Below, piece by piece: positions 17,624 through 27,023 of a stretch of DNA of 64,000 nucleotides (the stretch's first letter is position 1; every line of letters begins with the position of its first letter). The position numbers and the translations under genes were made by a program. The notes beneath the pieces were generated by a model that saw nothing but the letters and a program-made list of their open reading frames with translations, was not told where the DNA came from and did no database searches. Source of the DNA: Neisseriaceae bacterium (GTDB lineage Bacteria > Pseudomonadota > Gammaproteobacteria > Burkholderiales > UBA11063); NCBI GenBank assembly GCA_003963245.1, contig RXJX01000020.1:1-64000 (forward strand). Reading direction: 5' to 3'.

Positions 17624-18661
17624 TTGAAATCAAAAACAAATACGGTTGGTGAGAAGAAGAAAATAAATTTGGCTTTGCAGGGCGGCGGCTCTCATGGGGC
17701 ATTTACTTGGGGAGTATTAGATACATTGCTTGCGGATGATCGAATTGAGATCGAGGGGATATCCGGAACTAGTGCTGGAGCAATGAATGCGGTTGTGACT
17801 GCGTATGGATTATCCATCGGTGGTAATGAGTGTGCTCGTGAAAAGCTGAGAGAATTTTGGAGCGAAATCTCCGAGGCTGGGCAAAAAGGTTTATTGAAAC
17901 CTAGTGCCTTGGATAAGATGTTAAGCATTGGCAATATGGATTTTTCTCCTAATTATTTATTTTATGATTTTATTTCTAAAATATTTTCTCCATATGAGCT
18001 AAATCCGCTGAATATCAATCCGTTACGTGATGTCCTTGCGCAAACGATTGATTTTGATAAATTACATGAGTCTCTTGCTTGTAAATTGTTTATAGCGGCA
18101 ACAAATGTTGGCAATGGTAGATTACGGGTTTTCTCTAATAAAGATGTTTCAATTGACGCGGTTTTAGCGTCTGCTTGTCTTCCTTTTTTGTTTCAGGCGG
18201 TTGAAATTGAAGGGCAGCATTATTGGGATGGTGGTTATATTGGTAATCCACCACTATTTCCTTTAATTAACGAAACCAAATCTCCGGATATATTGATTGT
18301 TCAGATTAATCCGGTTAATATTGATCGCATGCCTAAAAATGCCCGTGAAATTTTAGATCGAATTAATACCTTGTCCTTTAATTCCAGTCTTATGCGTGAA
18401 TTGCGTGCGGTGAAATTTGTTACCGATTTGATTGATAATGGCGAATTAGACAAGCAAAAGCATAAACGCGTATTTGTGCACACTATCGAAGCAGAGCCTA
18501 TAGTTCAGGAATTGGGTGTTTCCAGTAAATTAAATACTGATCCAGAGTATTTGAAATATTTATTCGATAGTGGAAAACAACTGGCAACAGATTTTCTAGC
18601 GAAACACTTTGAGAAAATTGGTAATGAATCATCGACAGATATTGCGGCTAGATTTATGTAG
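17624..18661 (+). CDS. patatin-like phospholipase (RssA type)
   Basis: 345 residues, starting at TTG 17624 because AAGGTAATTTAAC is correctly spaced before it. Patatin elements: oxyanion loop 'LQGGGSHGAFTWGV' (about 18-31), nucleophile Ser50 in 'GTSAG', and the dyad Asp202 in 'WDGGYIGNPP'. Catalytic dyad intact. No signal peptide, so it acts on the inner face of the membrane or on soluble acyl esters. The C-terminal 100 residues are helical and Lys-rich. It follows the cyclase by 32 bases and may be in the same transcript. The natural substrate (phospholipid, lysophospholipid or storage polyester) is not decided by the sequence. Confidence 0.88.
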   Translation: MKSKTNTVGEKKKINLALQGGGSHGAFTWGVLDTLLADDRIEIEGISGTSAGAMNAVVTAYGLSIGGNECAREKLREFWSEISEAGQKGLLKPSALDKMLSIGNMDFSPNYLFYDFISKIFSPYELNPLNINPLRDVLAQTIDFDKLHESLACKLFIAATNVGNGRLRVFSNKDVSIDAVLASACLPFLFQAVEIEGQHYWDGGYIGNPPLFPLINETKSPDILIVQINPVNIDRMPKNAREILDRINTLSFNSSLMRELRAVKFVTDLIDNGELDKQKHKRVFVHTIEAEPIVQELGVSSKLNTDPEYLKYLFDSGKQLATDFLAKHFEKIGNESSTDIAARFM

Positions 18662-18735
18662 ATTTGGCTTTATTCAGACATGCTATAATTGTCAAATTTT
18701 TTGTAATGTATATAATTGATTAGCATTTATTTTAA

Positions 18736-18755
18736 CAGGGCGTTTTTACGCCCTG
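18736..18755 (+). other. GC-rich hairpin 25 bases upstream of dedA
   Basis: CAGGGCG / CGCCCTG (7 bp, GC-rich) with a TTTTTA loop, standing out in AT-rich DNA. It lacks a downstream T run, so it is more likely a weak terminator or a leader structure than a strong terminator. Confidence 0.5.
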
Positions 18756-18780
18756 AAATTTTAATATAAGGATACTCACT

Positions 18781-19416
18781 ATGATGGATATAATTAATAT
18801 TATTCTTCATTTAGATAAATATATTGGTGTGGTTTTAGAGAATTACCATAGCTACTTTTATATATTATTTTTCCTAGTAATTTTTTGCGAAACTGGTTTG
18901 GTTGTTACGCCATTTTTACCTGGTGATTCATTGCTTTTTGTTGCTGGTGCGTTTGCTGGAGCGGGACAGTTACATATTGGAGTTTTGATTGTAATATTAA
19001 TTTTAGCAGCGTTCTTGGGTGATAACACCAATTTTATTTTTGGTAAATTTGTTGGTGATAAACTATTTTCTAACCCTAATTCAAAAATATTTCGTCGAGA
19101 TATTTTGGCTAAAACCCATGAATTTTACGAGCGTCATGGTTCTAAAGCAATCATTATTGCTCGTTTTATTCCACTAGTACGTACCTTTGCGCCATTTGTG
19201 GCAGGTTTGGGGCATATGACATATCGTAAATTTGTAAGTTTCAGCCTGATTGCCTCTTTATTGTGGGTAGTTATATTTCTATGTGGTGGATTTTTATTTG
19301 GTAATATTCCGGTAATTAAGGAGCATATGTCATTGATTATTATGGCAGTTATGGTTGTTTCAGTGTTACCGGCACTAAAAATGATTTGGGATGCAAAATT
19401 TAAAACAGGTAAATAG
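18781..19416 (+). CDS. DedA-family membrane protein
   Basis: 211 residues, about five hydrophobic segments. DedA hallmarks are 'FCETGLVVTPFLPGDSLLFVAGAFAG' (about 36-60) with the conserved Glu and Pro-Gly-Asp, and 'RFIPLVRTFAPFVAGLGHM' (about 127-145), whose arginines are required in E. coli YqjA/YghB. DedA proteins act as lipid-carrier flippases or scramblases (for example undecaprenyl phosphate recycling). AAGGATACTCACT precedes the ATG. mutL starts four bases after its stop, so they are cotranscribed. Confidence 0.92.
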   Translation: MMDIINIILHLDKYIGVVLENYHSYFYILFFLVIFCETGLVVTPFLPGDSLLFVAGAFAGAGQLHIGVLIVILILAAFLGDNTNFIFGKFVGDKLFSNPNSKIFRRDILAKTHEFYERHGSKAIIIARFIPLVRTFAPFVAGLGHMTYRKFVSFSLIASLLWVVIFLCGGFLFGNIPVIKEHMSLIIMAVMVVSVLPALKMIWDAKFKTGK

Positions 19417-19419
19417 ATA

Positions 19420-21303
19420 ATGACGCAACGGATTCATAAGCTTGGGGATAATTTAGTTAATCGGATTTGTGCCGGAGAGGTGGTTGAACGTCCTGCTTCA
19501 GCGTTAAAAGAGATTTTGGAAAATAGTATTGATGCTGGGGCAACAACGATTAGCGTAGAGTTGGAACAGGGTGGAATTAAGTTAATTAAAGTTACGGATA
19601 ATGGCAGTGGGATTGCGGCGGATGATCTAACTCTGGCAATTGAGCGTCATGCTACCAGCAAGCTAAATAATGAAGATGACCTATACGCGATTCAAACGCT
19701 AGGCTTTCGTGGAGAAGGGTTAGCCTCAATTGCTTCTGTTTCATGGTTTAATCTCTCCAGCCGTGAAGCTGGCGTAACTGGCTATCAAATTAGTAATATT
19801 TTTGGTGATGTACAAGCAGTTAAACCAGCCGCTTTAAATAATGGTACTATTGTTGAAGTTAAAGATTTATATCATAATATTCCAGCCCGCAAAAAATTTC
19901 TCAAAAGTGAAACTACAGAGTACCAGCACTGTAAGACTGTTTTTGAGCGCTTAAGTCTTTCACATCCTGAGATCGCGTTTAAGCTAAGTCATAATGATAA
20001 AGAAATCTATAATCTAAGTAATAGCGACTTACTTGGACGCACCGTTGATCTTTATGGCGCAAGTTATGGACAAAAATATTTCACGATTGCTGAAGTAGCC
20101 GGAGAAGATTTAACTTTATCTGGTTATGTTTACCATCCTGCGTATCTACAACAAAACAAAAATCTGCAGATATTCTTTGTTAATGGGCGTTATGTTCGAG
20201 ATAAAGTTATTCAAAGTGCAATTAAACAGGGCTTTAGTGGTGTCTTACATCATGAGCATAGCCCGAATTATGTACTATTTTTAACGATTAATCCGGCGGA
20301 TATTGATGTTAACGTACATCCAAGTAAGAGTGAAGTGCGCTTTAAAGATTCTGGTGCAATCCATAGTTTTATCAGTCGCTCATTAAAAAAAGCACTGGCA
20401 TTAACGCTAAGTTCAACGCTTGCGGAGGATAGTTTTACTGGTCATAATCGTGATTCTGATAACTATACTGCAACGCCTTATCCTGCGGGTAGTGGTTCTG
20501 CTTACGACAAACAAGTCGACACCTGGCAGGGGAATGATTATCCGTCTTCAGCGCAAAATTATAGAGGCTCACAATCTTATCAACGTCCGTTAGAAAATAA
20601 CTCAGATTTGGTTCGTGAGTGGCTCGGTAGTTCACTTAGTGGAATAAATAAGGCTTCTGATAGCGATTTATTTGTTGAGGATGGTGGTGAGTTAAGTAGT
20701 GCTGCCAATAATGCAACCTTTCCGCCGCTTGGGCACGCGATTGCTCAATTACAGGGGATTTATATCCTATCACAAACTCGTGATGGTATGATAGTAGTTG
20801 ATATGCATGCTGCTCATGAGCGAATTATCTTAGAAAAGCTAAAACGACAATTAGGAACTAATGCAATTGCAGCTCAGCAACTTTTGATGCCTTTGGCTTT
20901 GAGTGTTAATCCAATTTTGATTGAAGCGTTACATAAGCATCGTGATGAATTAAGTTTGCTTGGTTTTGAATTGGATGTAATCGGTGAGCAACAATTAGCA
21001 ATTCGCGCAATACCGTTATTGCTTGATGGTGAGCAAACCGAACAGCTGGTGCGCGATGTCTTGCAGGATTTAGCTAATTTTGGTAGTAGTAATGTGATAC
21101 TGCAGCATCAGGAAGAAATCTTATCGACAATGGCATGTCATTGTGCAGTTCGTGCTAATCATCAATTGTCGATTGCCGAAATGGATGCGCTGCTTCGTGA
21201 AATGGAACAAACTGAGCGCTCTAATTATTGCAATCATGGGCGACCAACTTGGTTTAAATTAACTATGCATGATTTAGATGGCATGTTTATGCGCGGGAAA
21301 TAA
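19420..21303 (+). CDS. mutL: DNA mismatch repair protein MutL
   Basis: 627 residues. GHKL ATPase motifs: 'VERPASALKEILENSIDAG' , 'TDNGSGI', 'RHATSKL', 'TLGFRGEGLASIASV'; then 'NIPARKKFLKS' and the transducer 'INPADIDVNVHPSKSEVRF'. A Ser/Asn/Tyr-rich linker (about 345-430) joins the C-terminal dimer domain, which ends 'NHGRPTWFKL'. The endonuclease motif DQHA(x)2E(x)4E of non-E. coli MutLs is replaced by 'DMHAAHERIILEKL': here D-M-H-A-A-H-E-R-x-x-x-E resembles it, so nicking activity cannot be excluded by eye. Overlap-free junctions on both sides put it in a dedA-mutL-rlu-dnaG run. Confidence 0.96.
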   Translation: MTQRIHKLGDNLVNRICAGEVVERPASALKEILENSIDAGATTISVELEQGGIKLIKVTDNGSGIAADDLTLAIERHATSKLNNEDDLYAIQTLGFRGEGLASIASVSWFNLSSREAGVTGYQISNIFGDVQAVKPAALNNGTIVEVKDLYHNIPARKKFLKSETTEYQHCKTVFERLSLSHPEIAFKLSHNDKEIYNLSNSDLLGRTVDLYGASYGQKYFTIAEVAGEDLTLSGYVYHPAYLQQNKNLQIFFVNGRYVRDKVIQSAIKQGFSGVLHHEHSPNYVLFLTINPADIDVNVHPSKSEVRFKDSGAIHSFISRSLKKALALTLSSTLAEDSFTGHNRDSDNYTATPYPAGSGSAYDKQVDTWQGNDYPSSAQNYRGSQSYQRPLENNSDLVREWLGSSLSGINKASDSDLFVEDGGELSSAANNATFPPLGHAIAQLQGIYILSQTRDGMIVVDMHAAHERIILEKLKRQLGTNAIAAQQLLMPLALSVNPILIEALHKHRDELSLLGFELDVIGEQQLAIRAIPLLLDGEQTEQLVRDVLQDLANFGSSNVILQHQEEILSTMACHCAVRANHQLSIAEMDALLREMEQTERSNYCNHGRPTWFKLTMHDLDGMFMRGK

Positions 21304-21307
21304 AATT

Positions 21308-22009
21308 ATGGAATTAGTACGATTAAATAAACACCTCAAAGATTTAAATATCTGTTCACGGCGCAAAGCTGATGAGTTTATTGCTAAAGGTTATATCAAA
21401 GTTAATGGGCAAGTAGTAACTGAGCTTGGTTTTAAGTTGAATCCCGCAACGGATAAAGTGGAAGTGCTCTCAGGTGTTGCAGAAGAAAAAGCTCAGTTTC
21501 GTTATATTCTGCTTAATAAGCCTAAAGGCTACGTTTGTAGTAAAAGTCGCGTTGATGGCAAACCAATTTTTGAACTCTTGCCGCAAATTAAAGATCTGAC
21601 TTATGCTGGTCGTTTAGATAAAGAAAGCCACGGTTTAGTGATTTTATCTAATGATGGTAAATTTGTCTATAAAGTGTTTGGTGCAGAATTTGCCAAAGAA
21701 AAAGAATATATTGTGCGGGTAAATAAGCCCGTTACAGCTGAATATCTCGCTCGTCAGGCAAATGGAAGTATTGTGCTTGATGATAAGCAATTGCGCCCAG
21801 CCAAAGTGAAACAAATTGGTGCAAATGTCTATAAAATAACTCTAACCGAAGGGGTTAATCGTCAATTGCGCAGAATGGCAGAAGCCTGTGATTATCGGGT
21901 AATCGATTTGAAACGGATTCGGATTCATTGCGTTAATGACTATGGTTTGGATAGCGGTGCGTGGCGCGATCTAACTCCTCATGAAATTAAACAGATTATG
22001 GCACAATAG
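21308..22009 (+). CDS. rRNA pseudouridine synthase of the RsuA/RluF family
   Basis: 233 residues from ATG 21308, just after the mutL stop. N-terminal S4 RNA-binding domain ('VRLNKHLKDLNICSRRKADEFIAKGYIKVNG'-type start, residues 4-60), then the catalytic domain with the Asp motif 'AGRLDKESHGLVILSNDG' near 105 and 'EGVNRQLRRMAEACDYRVIDLKRIRI' near 185. Closest in feel to RluF/RluB, which modify 23S rRNA; exact target position (2604 or 2605) cannot be given. The Glu after 'LDK' (E for D in many family members) is common. dnaG starts three bases downstream. Confidence 0.88.
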   Translation: MELVRLNKHLKDLNICSRRKADEFIAKGYIKVNGQVVTELGFKLNPATDKVEVLSGVAEEKAQFRYILLNKPKGYVCSKSRVDGKPIFELLPQIKDLTYAGRLDKESHGLVILSNDGKFVYKVFGAEFAKEKEYIVRVNKPVTAEYLARQANGSIVLDDKQLRPAKVKQIGANVYKITLTEGVNRQLRRMAEACDYRVIDLKRIRIHCVNDYGLDSGAWRDLTPHEIKQIMAQ

Positions 22010-22011
22010 CG

Positions 22012-23745
22012 ATGCAAATTCCGCAAAATATTATTGATGAAGTAGTTGAACGCGCCGATATCGTTGATGTGCTTGGTAAGCATCTCAAGCTTAAGCGCTC
22101 GGGGCAGAACTATTTTGCTTGCTGTCCTTTTCATAATGAAAAATCTGCTTCATTTTCAATCAGTCCGCTTAAACAGATGTATCATTGCTTTGGCTGCGGT
22201 GAGTCAGGGAATTCAATTAGTTTTGTCATGAAGTACCTTGGTTTGGATTTTGTCTCGGCCGTAAAATCACTGGCTGATCAGTACGGTGTGCATATTCCCG
22301 AAGCTAATCAGGAAAAGTTTAGCAAAGAACAGATTCAGCAACACAAACAGCATAAACTAGATATTAATCAGACCATGACTAGCGCGATGAACTTTTATCG
22401 TAAAACTTTAGCTGGTTCAAGTTATGCCTTACATTATTTACAACACCGCGGATTAACTACCACGATTATCAATCAATTTGAGCTTGGTTTTGCACTAAAT
22501 AATTTTCAGAATCTAGCCGCTAATTTCAACGATTATGCGAAAAATAAACTGCTAATAGATGGTGGTCTGGTAATTGAAAACGAAAATGGTAAACGCTATG
22601 ATCGTTTTCGTGAACGGATTATGTTCCCGATTAAGAATGTCAAAGGGGAAATTATCGGCTTTGGCGGACGGATAATCGGGCAAGGGGAACCTAAATACCT
22701 TAATTCACCGGAAACTGAATTATTTAATAAATCCAAAGAATTATACGGTTTATTTGAAGCTAAAAAATCAATACGTGATCTTAATCAGGTAATCGTTGTT
22801 GAAGGGTATATGGATGTTATTGCATTGCACCAATATGGGGTAACTAATGTTGTTGCAACTATGGGGACAGCGATTACCGAGGAGCATATCAAAATATTAT
22901 TTCGATTATGTGATAATATTTGTTACTCGTTCGATGGTGACAGTGCTGGTAAAAAAGCAGCTTGGCGGGCATTAGAGCGTTCGATGGGCTTGGTTACTGA
23001 TGCCAAAGCGGTAAATTTTTTGTTTTTACCGAGTGAACATGATCCGGATAGCTTTATTCGCCAGCATGGGGTAGATGGATTTCGACAAAAGATAAGCGAT
23101 GGTGCGGTCGGTTTAGTAGCTTTTTTACTCAATCAATTGGTTGCCGAAGTGCAAATTAATACCGATGAAGGTAAAGCGCGTTTAATTAGTTTGGTTAAAC
23201 CTTATCTTGATCAAATTAAAGCAATTGCATTGCAAGTTATTCTTAAGAAGCAGCTAGCAGCAGTAGTCGATCTTGAACCATCAGTTGTTGAGAGCATTTT
23301 AAATAATCGGAGCCGATTTGCTTTTTTTAACCGGAAGTTAAAACAAATTGGTAGCGCCTATGACAATGATTTAAAACGTGCACCATTAAAAGTGAATCCG
23401 TTAACAGGCTTGTTAAAATCATTGTTGGCTAATCCTAAACTGGCACGCGAGTTTCCGGTTCCCGAAATGGAGGTTTTACAGCGTTTAGATCCTGATTTAC
23501 TTGAGTTATTTAATTTAATTGGTTATTTGGAAGCTAATTGTGATGAATTTGCGGATATTGATATCACCAATCTGGCCATGAGTGTTCAGTTTAGTGATTT
23601 GAATTTAGCTGCATTACATACTAAAGTCGCCGAAGAATTAGTGCAACATCAGGTTGCTTTTAGTTTGAGTGAGCAAGATTACCGAGATAATTTATATAAA
23701 TTAGTCTATGGTAAAAAACGTAAACCTCTTCCCAAACTTGATTAG
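22012..23745 (+). CDS. dnaG: DNA primase
   Basis: 577 residues; makes RNA primers at the replication fork. CHC2 zinc ribbon ligands C38, H41, C59, C62 ('CCPFHNEKSASF...YHCFGCGESGN'); catalytic core with 'FGGRIIGQGEPKYLNSPET' and TOPRIM metal residues in 'VVVEGYMDVIALHQYGV' and 'CYSFDGDSAGKKAA'. The C-terminal DnaB-binding part is present but divergent. The usual neighbours rpsU and rpoD are missing: instead mutL and a pseudouridine synthase gene lie upstream and a permease downstream. No separate promoter is visible. Confidence 0.96.
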   Translation: MQIPQNIIDEVVERADIVDVLGKHLKLKRSGQNYFACCPFHNEKSASFSISPLKQMYHCFGCGESGNSISFVMKYLGLDFVSAVKSLADQYGVHIPEANQEKFSKEQIQQHKQHKLDINQTMTSAMNFYRKTLAGSSYALHYLQHRGLTTTIINQFELGFALNNFQNLAANFNDYAKNKLLIDGGLVIENENGKRYDRFRERIMFPIKNVKGEIIGFGGRIIGQGEPKYLNSPETELFNKSKELYGLFEAKKSIRDLNQVIVVEGYMDVIALHQYGVTNVVATMGTAITEEHIKILFRLCDNICYSFDGDSAGKKAAWRALERSMGLVTDAKAVNFLFLPSEHDPDSFIRQHGVDGFRQKISDGAVGLVAFLLNQLVAEVQINTDEGKARLISLVKPYLDQIKAIALQVILKKQLAAVVDLEPSVVESILNNRSRFAFFNRKLKQIGSAYDNDLKRAPLKVNPLTGLLKSLLANPKLAREFPVPEMEVLQRLDPDLLELFNLIGYLEANCDEFADIDITNLAMSVQFSDLNLAALHTKVAEELVQHQVAFSLSEQDYRDNLYKLVYGKKRKPLPKLD

Positions 23746-23758
23746 AAGGATTTAAAGC

Positions 23759-25297
23759 ATGAAGAAAATCTCGACTTGGCAATTGATTTTGCTTTCTACT
23801 GGTGGTATGATTGGTAGTGGATGGCTCTTCTCTCCTTATTATGGATTTCAAACCGCTGGAGTTGGCGTTCTGATATCGTGGTTTTTAACTGCATTGCTAA
23901 GTCTAATCATTGGTTTGGCATTTGCGGAAGTTGCCAGTATTTTACCTATTGTGGGTGGAGTAATGCGCTTCATCGGTGTAACTCATTCACGAGCACTGGG
24001 ATTCCTCTTTGTTGTCTTAGGTTGGGTTAGTTATGTAGTTTATTTGCCATTAGAAGCTCAGTCAGCGATCCAGTACCTTGGGTTCTGGGTGCCCGCTCTA
24101 GTCCAGCAAACTGATAAAGGCGTCTCGCTCTCCATGATGGGATTAATTGCTGCTTTTGCGGTTATGCTCTTTTTAACTTGGTTTAATACTCAACATTTAA
24201 CTCGGGTAGCAAAAGCTAATTCAATTGTTAGTATTTGGAAAATTGTTATTCCTTTATCTATTGCAATTGGGATGATTATTGTTTTTGGAAACCCATCTCA
24301 TATCATAAACAATCATAATTTACCCAAACTTGCCTTTGAACCAATTTTATTGGCAATAACCAGCTCTGGCTTGGCGTTTGCATTCTCTGGCTTTCAAAAT
24401 GGTTTAATTATTGCTAATAGTGCCGAAAATCCACGCCGAGCAATTCCTCTTTCAATAATTGCGCCAGTAATTATCGGTTGGATAATGTATAGCGCTTTGT
24501 CATTGATGTTCATGTTCTGTCTACCAAGTGAAAAATTTTCAATGATTACTGGGGTGGCGCCACTGCTTGGATTATTAAGTTTATTTGGTTTACATTATAT
24601 CTATGTGATTTTATTTGTAGATGCAATTATTGCGCCATTGGGTACTGCAAATGTCTTCACAACAGTAACAGGTAAGATATTATTTGGGTTAGGGCGTGAG
24701 TTTTTCCCTAAATCATTATTGGTTAAAGTAAATAAATTTTCGGCTCCGGTCATCGCGTTATGGATTAATATGATAGTCGGTGTTTGTTTTTTATTACCAT
24801 TTCCAACTTGGACGGAGTTAGTTAACTTCTTGTCTTCTTTGGTGCTATTAAGTTGTCTATCTGGTCCGTTAGCACTAATTATTCTACGCGATAAATTTCC
24901 TGAGCTAGAGCGTAAATTTAAAGTTCCATTTCCGAGACTTTTGGGTTACTTAGGTTTTGCTAGCTGTAGTTTCTTCGTTTATTGGTCTGGTATGGATAAT
25001 TTATACTATCTGGTGTGGTTGATTTTATTAGTATGTATTTGCTATTGGTTAATTTTTGCCCGCAAAAATCCAGTGCTAACTTTTGTTAAAACTTGGTTCT
25101 TATTTGCCTATATATTAGCCTTATATGCAATCTCTTATTTTCACAACCATCATCTGATTAGTTTTCCTGAGGATAATTATTTAGTATTTGCAGTAAGCGT
25201 CATTTTTGCCAAAATATTTTTAATGCATCAAGCGCGTAAAGAGATCATAGCTGAAAATATTGTGAAACTAAGAGAGGAGTTAGCCCGTGACAATTAA
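23759..25297 (+). CDS. APC-family amino-acid permease, paralogue of the one at 61952
   Basis: 512 residues, twelve or more membrane helices. The first helix reads 'STGGMIGSGWLFSPYYG', the substrate-binding unwound helix of the APC superfamily; 'SSGLAFAFSGFQNGLIIANSAENPRRAIPLSI' is the typical helix 6-7 region. The 'IGSGWLF' form is one I associate with YveA-like acidic amino-acid/proton symporters. It is clearly related to the gene at 61952-63547. AGAAGGATTTAAAGC precedes the ATG and dnaG ends 13 bases upstream. The last codons overlap the hydrolase gene by 11 bases. Substrate unknown; aspartate or glutamate is a guess. Confidence 0.87.
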   Translation: MKKISTWQLILLSTGGMIGSGWLFSPYYGFQTAGVGVLISWFLTALLSLIIGLAFAEVASILPIVGGVMRFIGVTHSRALGFLFVVLGWVSYVVYLPLEAQSAIQYLGFWVPALVQQTDKGVSLSMMGLIAAFAVMLFLTWFNTQHLTRVAKANSIVSIWKIVIPLSIAIGMIIVFGNPSHIINNHNLPKLAFEPILLAITSSGLAFAFSGFQNGLIIANSAENPRRAIPLSIIAPVIIGWIMYSALSLMFMFCLPSEKFSMITGVAPLLGLLSLFGLHYIYVILFVDAIIAPLGTANVFTTVTGKILFGLGREFFPKSLLVKVNKFSAPVIALWINMIVGVCFLLPFPTWTELVNFLSSLVLLSCLSGPLALIILRDKFPELERKFKVPFPRLLGYLGFASCSFFVYWSGMDNLYYLVWLILLVCICYWLIFARKNPVLTFVKTWFLFAYILALYAISYFHNHHLISFPEDNYLVFAVSVIFAKIFLMHQARKEIIAENIVKLREELARDN

Positions 25298-25916
25298 CCC
25301 AATAACATTACCAAGAAATGCGCGTCAACTATTTATTGATGCGCCATGTGGTAAATTGGACTTGTTGGAATTAACTCCAAAGACTGAGCCATGTGGTATA
25401 GCAATTATAATTCATCCTGATCCTAAAGGTGGCGGTACTTATACGAATAAAATTGTGCAAAGTATTGCTAAGGTAATGAATGCTAAAGGCTATATTTGCT
25501 ATTGTCCTAATTTACGTGGTGTAGGAATGAGCGAGGGCGAACATGATTTCGGCGTTGGAGAAATAGAAGATGCCCGTGCCGTGCATGATTATGCACGGCA
25601 GATTTATCCTGATTTACCGTTGTTTGTTGCTGGGTTTTCTTTTGGCTGTGCTGTAGCATCTGGCTTAGCAGTTCAAGTCGAGCATCAGAAATTAGTTTTA
25701 ATTGGTCCAGCGGTGACACGCTACAATGTAGTAATGCCTGATAAGAATAAAAGTTTGGTTATTCATGGGCATGATGATGAAGTAATTCCCTTAACTGCAG
25801 TTTATGAATGGAGCGAAACGCATGATGTTCCAGTTAGTGTTTTTGTTAAAACAGGACACTTTTTTCATGGGCGCTTGGTGCAGTTACAGAATTTTTTAAA
25901 TCAAATAGTGAGCTAA
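25287..25916 (+). CDS. alpha/beta hydrolase
   Basis: 209 residues, GTG start at 25287 within the permease 3' end and following an AGAGAGGAG ribosome site. Short alpha/beta hydrolase with oxyanion region 'IIHPDPKGGGTYTNKI', 'CPNLRGVGMSEGEHDFGVGE', nucleophile Ser118 in 'GFSFG', Asp near 160 ('HGHDDEVIPL') and His near 190 ('KTGHFFHG'). The triad is complete. The pattern matches small serine hydrolases of unknown substrate found widely in betaproteobacteria. No signal peptide. The permease upstream and glycosyltransferase three bases downstream do not reveal a pathway. Confidence 0.85.
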   Translation: MTINPITLPRNARQLFIDAPCGKLDLLELTPKTEPCGIAIIIHPDPKGGGTYTNKIVQSIAKVMNAKGYICYCPNLRGVGMSEGEHDFGVGEIEDARAVHDYARQIYPDLPLFVAGFSFGCAVASGLAVQVEHQKLVLIGPAVTRYNVVMPDKNKSLVIHGHDDEVIPLTAVYEWSETHDVPVSVFVKTGHFFHGRLVQLQNFLNQIVS

Positions 25917-25919
25917 AGC

Positions 25920-27017
25920 ATGCGTGTATGTCATATAACTTCTGTTCATCCTCGTTATGATATTCGTATCTTTATCAAAGAATGCCAAGCGTTGAGTGCA
26001 GAGCACCAAGTTAGCCTAGTTGTGGCGGATTCGCTGGGTGATGAGTTAAAAAATGGAATTCAGATTTATGACGTCGGGCGTGTAACTGGTGGACGATTAG
26101 CGCGGATGAAAATTGGTGCACAAAGAGTATATAATAAAGTTCTTGAACTCAAACCCGAAGTGGTTCATTTTCATGATCCAGAGTTACTTGGAGTTGGTGT
26201 TAAATTAGCTAAACTTGGTTATAAAGTTATCTATGATGTGCACGAAGATGTTCCGAAGCAAGTTATGAATAAACATTGGATTCCACGAATTATTCGTCCT
26301 CTAGTTTCGAAGTTGGTTGAATTTAAGGAGCGTCGTTCGGCAGCTAAACTTAGTGGTGTAGTTTGCGCAACTGAAATTATAGCTGCACGCTTTAAAAGTT
26401 ACAATACAAATAGTATCGCAATTCATAATTTTCCGATTCTTGCAGAGTTAATGCAGCAGGATGTGGCATGGGATAATCGTCAAGATAGTATTTGCTATAT
26501 TGGTAGTATTTCTACAACCAGGGGAATCATTCCATTAGTTGATTCGCTTGCATATAGTGGTGCACGCCTTGAACTTGCAGGTAGCTATAGTAATGATAGT
26601 ATAGCCGCACAAATTAAAACTAGCGCTGGGGCAAAATTAGTTAATTATCATGGTGTAATTAATCGAGAAGAGATTGGTAAACTTTTAGCTCAAGTTAAAG
26701 TAGGGATGGTTACACTCTTACCAACACCAAGCTATCTTGAATCGTTACCCATCAAATTATTTGAATATATGTTAGCAGGAATTCCAGTTGTTGCATCTAA
26801 TTTTCCCTTGTGGCAGTCAATTGTTGAAGGCAATAAATGTGGCTTAATGGTAGATCCTAGCGACGCCAATGCAATTGCTGAAGCCTGTCAATGGTTATTA
26901 AACAATCAGGATGAAGCAGAAAAAATGGGGCGTAATGGTCGCGAAGCTGTATTAAAACACTATACCTGGGATGCAGAGCTTTGTAAACTCCGCACCTTTT
27001 ATCAGCAATTAGCGTGA
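25920..27017 (+). CDS. GT4-type glycosyltransferase
   Basis: 365 residues, two Rossmann domains (GT-B fold). N-terminal half: 'CHITSVHPRYDIRIFIKECQAL' and 'VVHFHDPELLGVGVKLA'; the C-terminal half has the retaining GT4 motif with the spaced glutamates in 'ESLPIKLFEYMLAGIPVVAS' (about 275-294), which holds the nucleotide-sugar. Cytoplasmic, probably membrane-associated, adding a sugar to a polysaccharide or lipid acceptor. It is isolated from any capsule or O-antigen cluster, which is unusual for this family. Ends seven bases from the convergent dcd gene. Confidence 0.87.
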   Translation: MRVCHITSVHPRYDIRIFIKECQALSAEHQVSLVVADSLGDELKNGIQIYDVGRVTGGRLARMKIGAQRVYNKVLELKPEVVHFHDPELLGVGVKLAKLGYKVIYDVHEDVPKQVMNKHWIPRIIRPLVSKLVEFKERRSAAKLSGVVCATEIIAARFKSYNTNSIAIHNFPILAELMQQDVAWDNRQDSICYIGSISTTRGIIPLVDSLAYSGARLELAGSYSNDSIAAQIKTSAGAKLVNYHGVINREEIGKLLAQVKVGMVTLLPTPSYLESLPIKLFEYMLAGIPVVASNFPLWQSIVEGNKCGLMVDPSDANAIAEACQWLLNNQDEAEKMGRNGREAVLKHYTWDAELCKLRTFYQQLA

Positions 27018-27023
27018 AGAATA

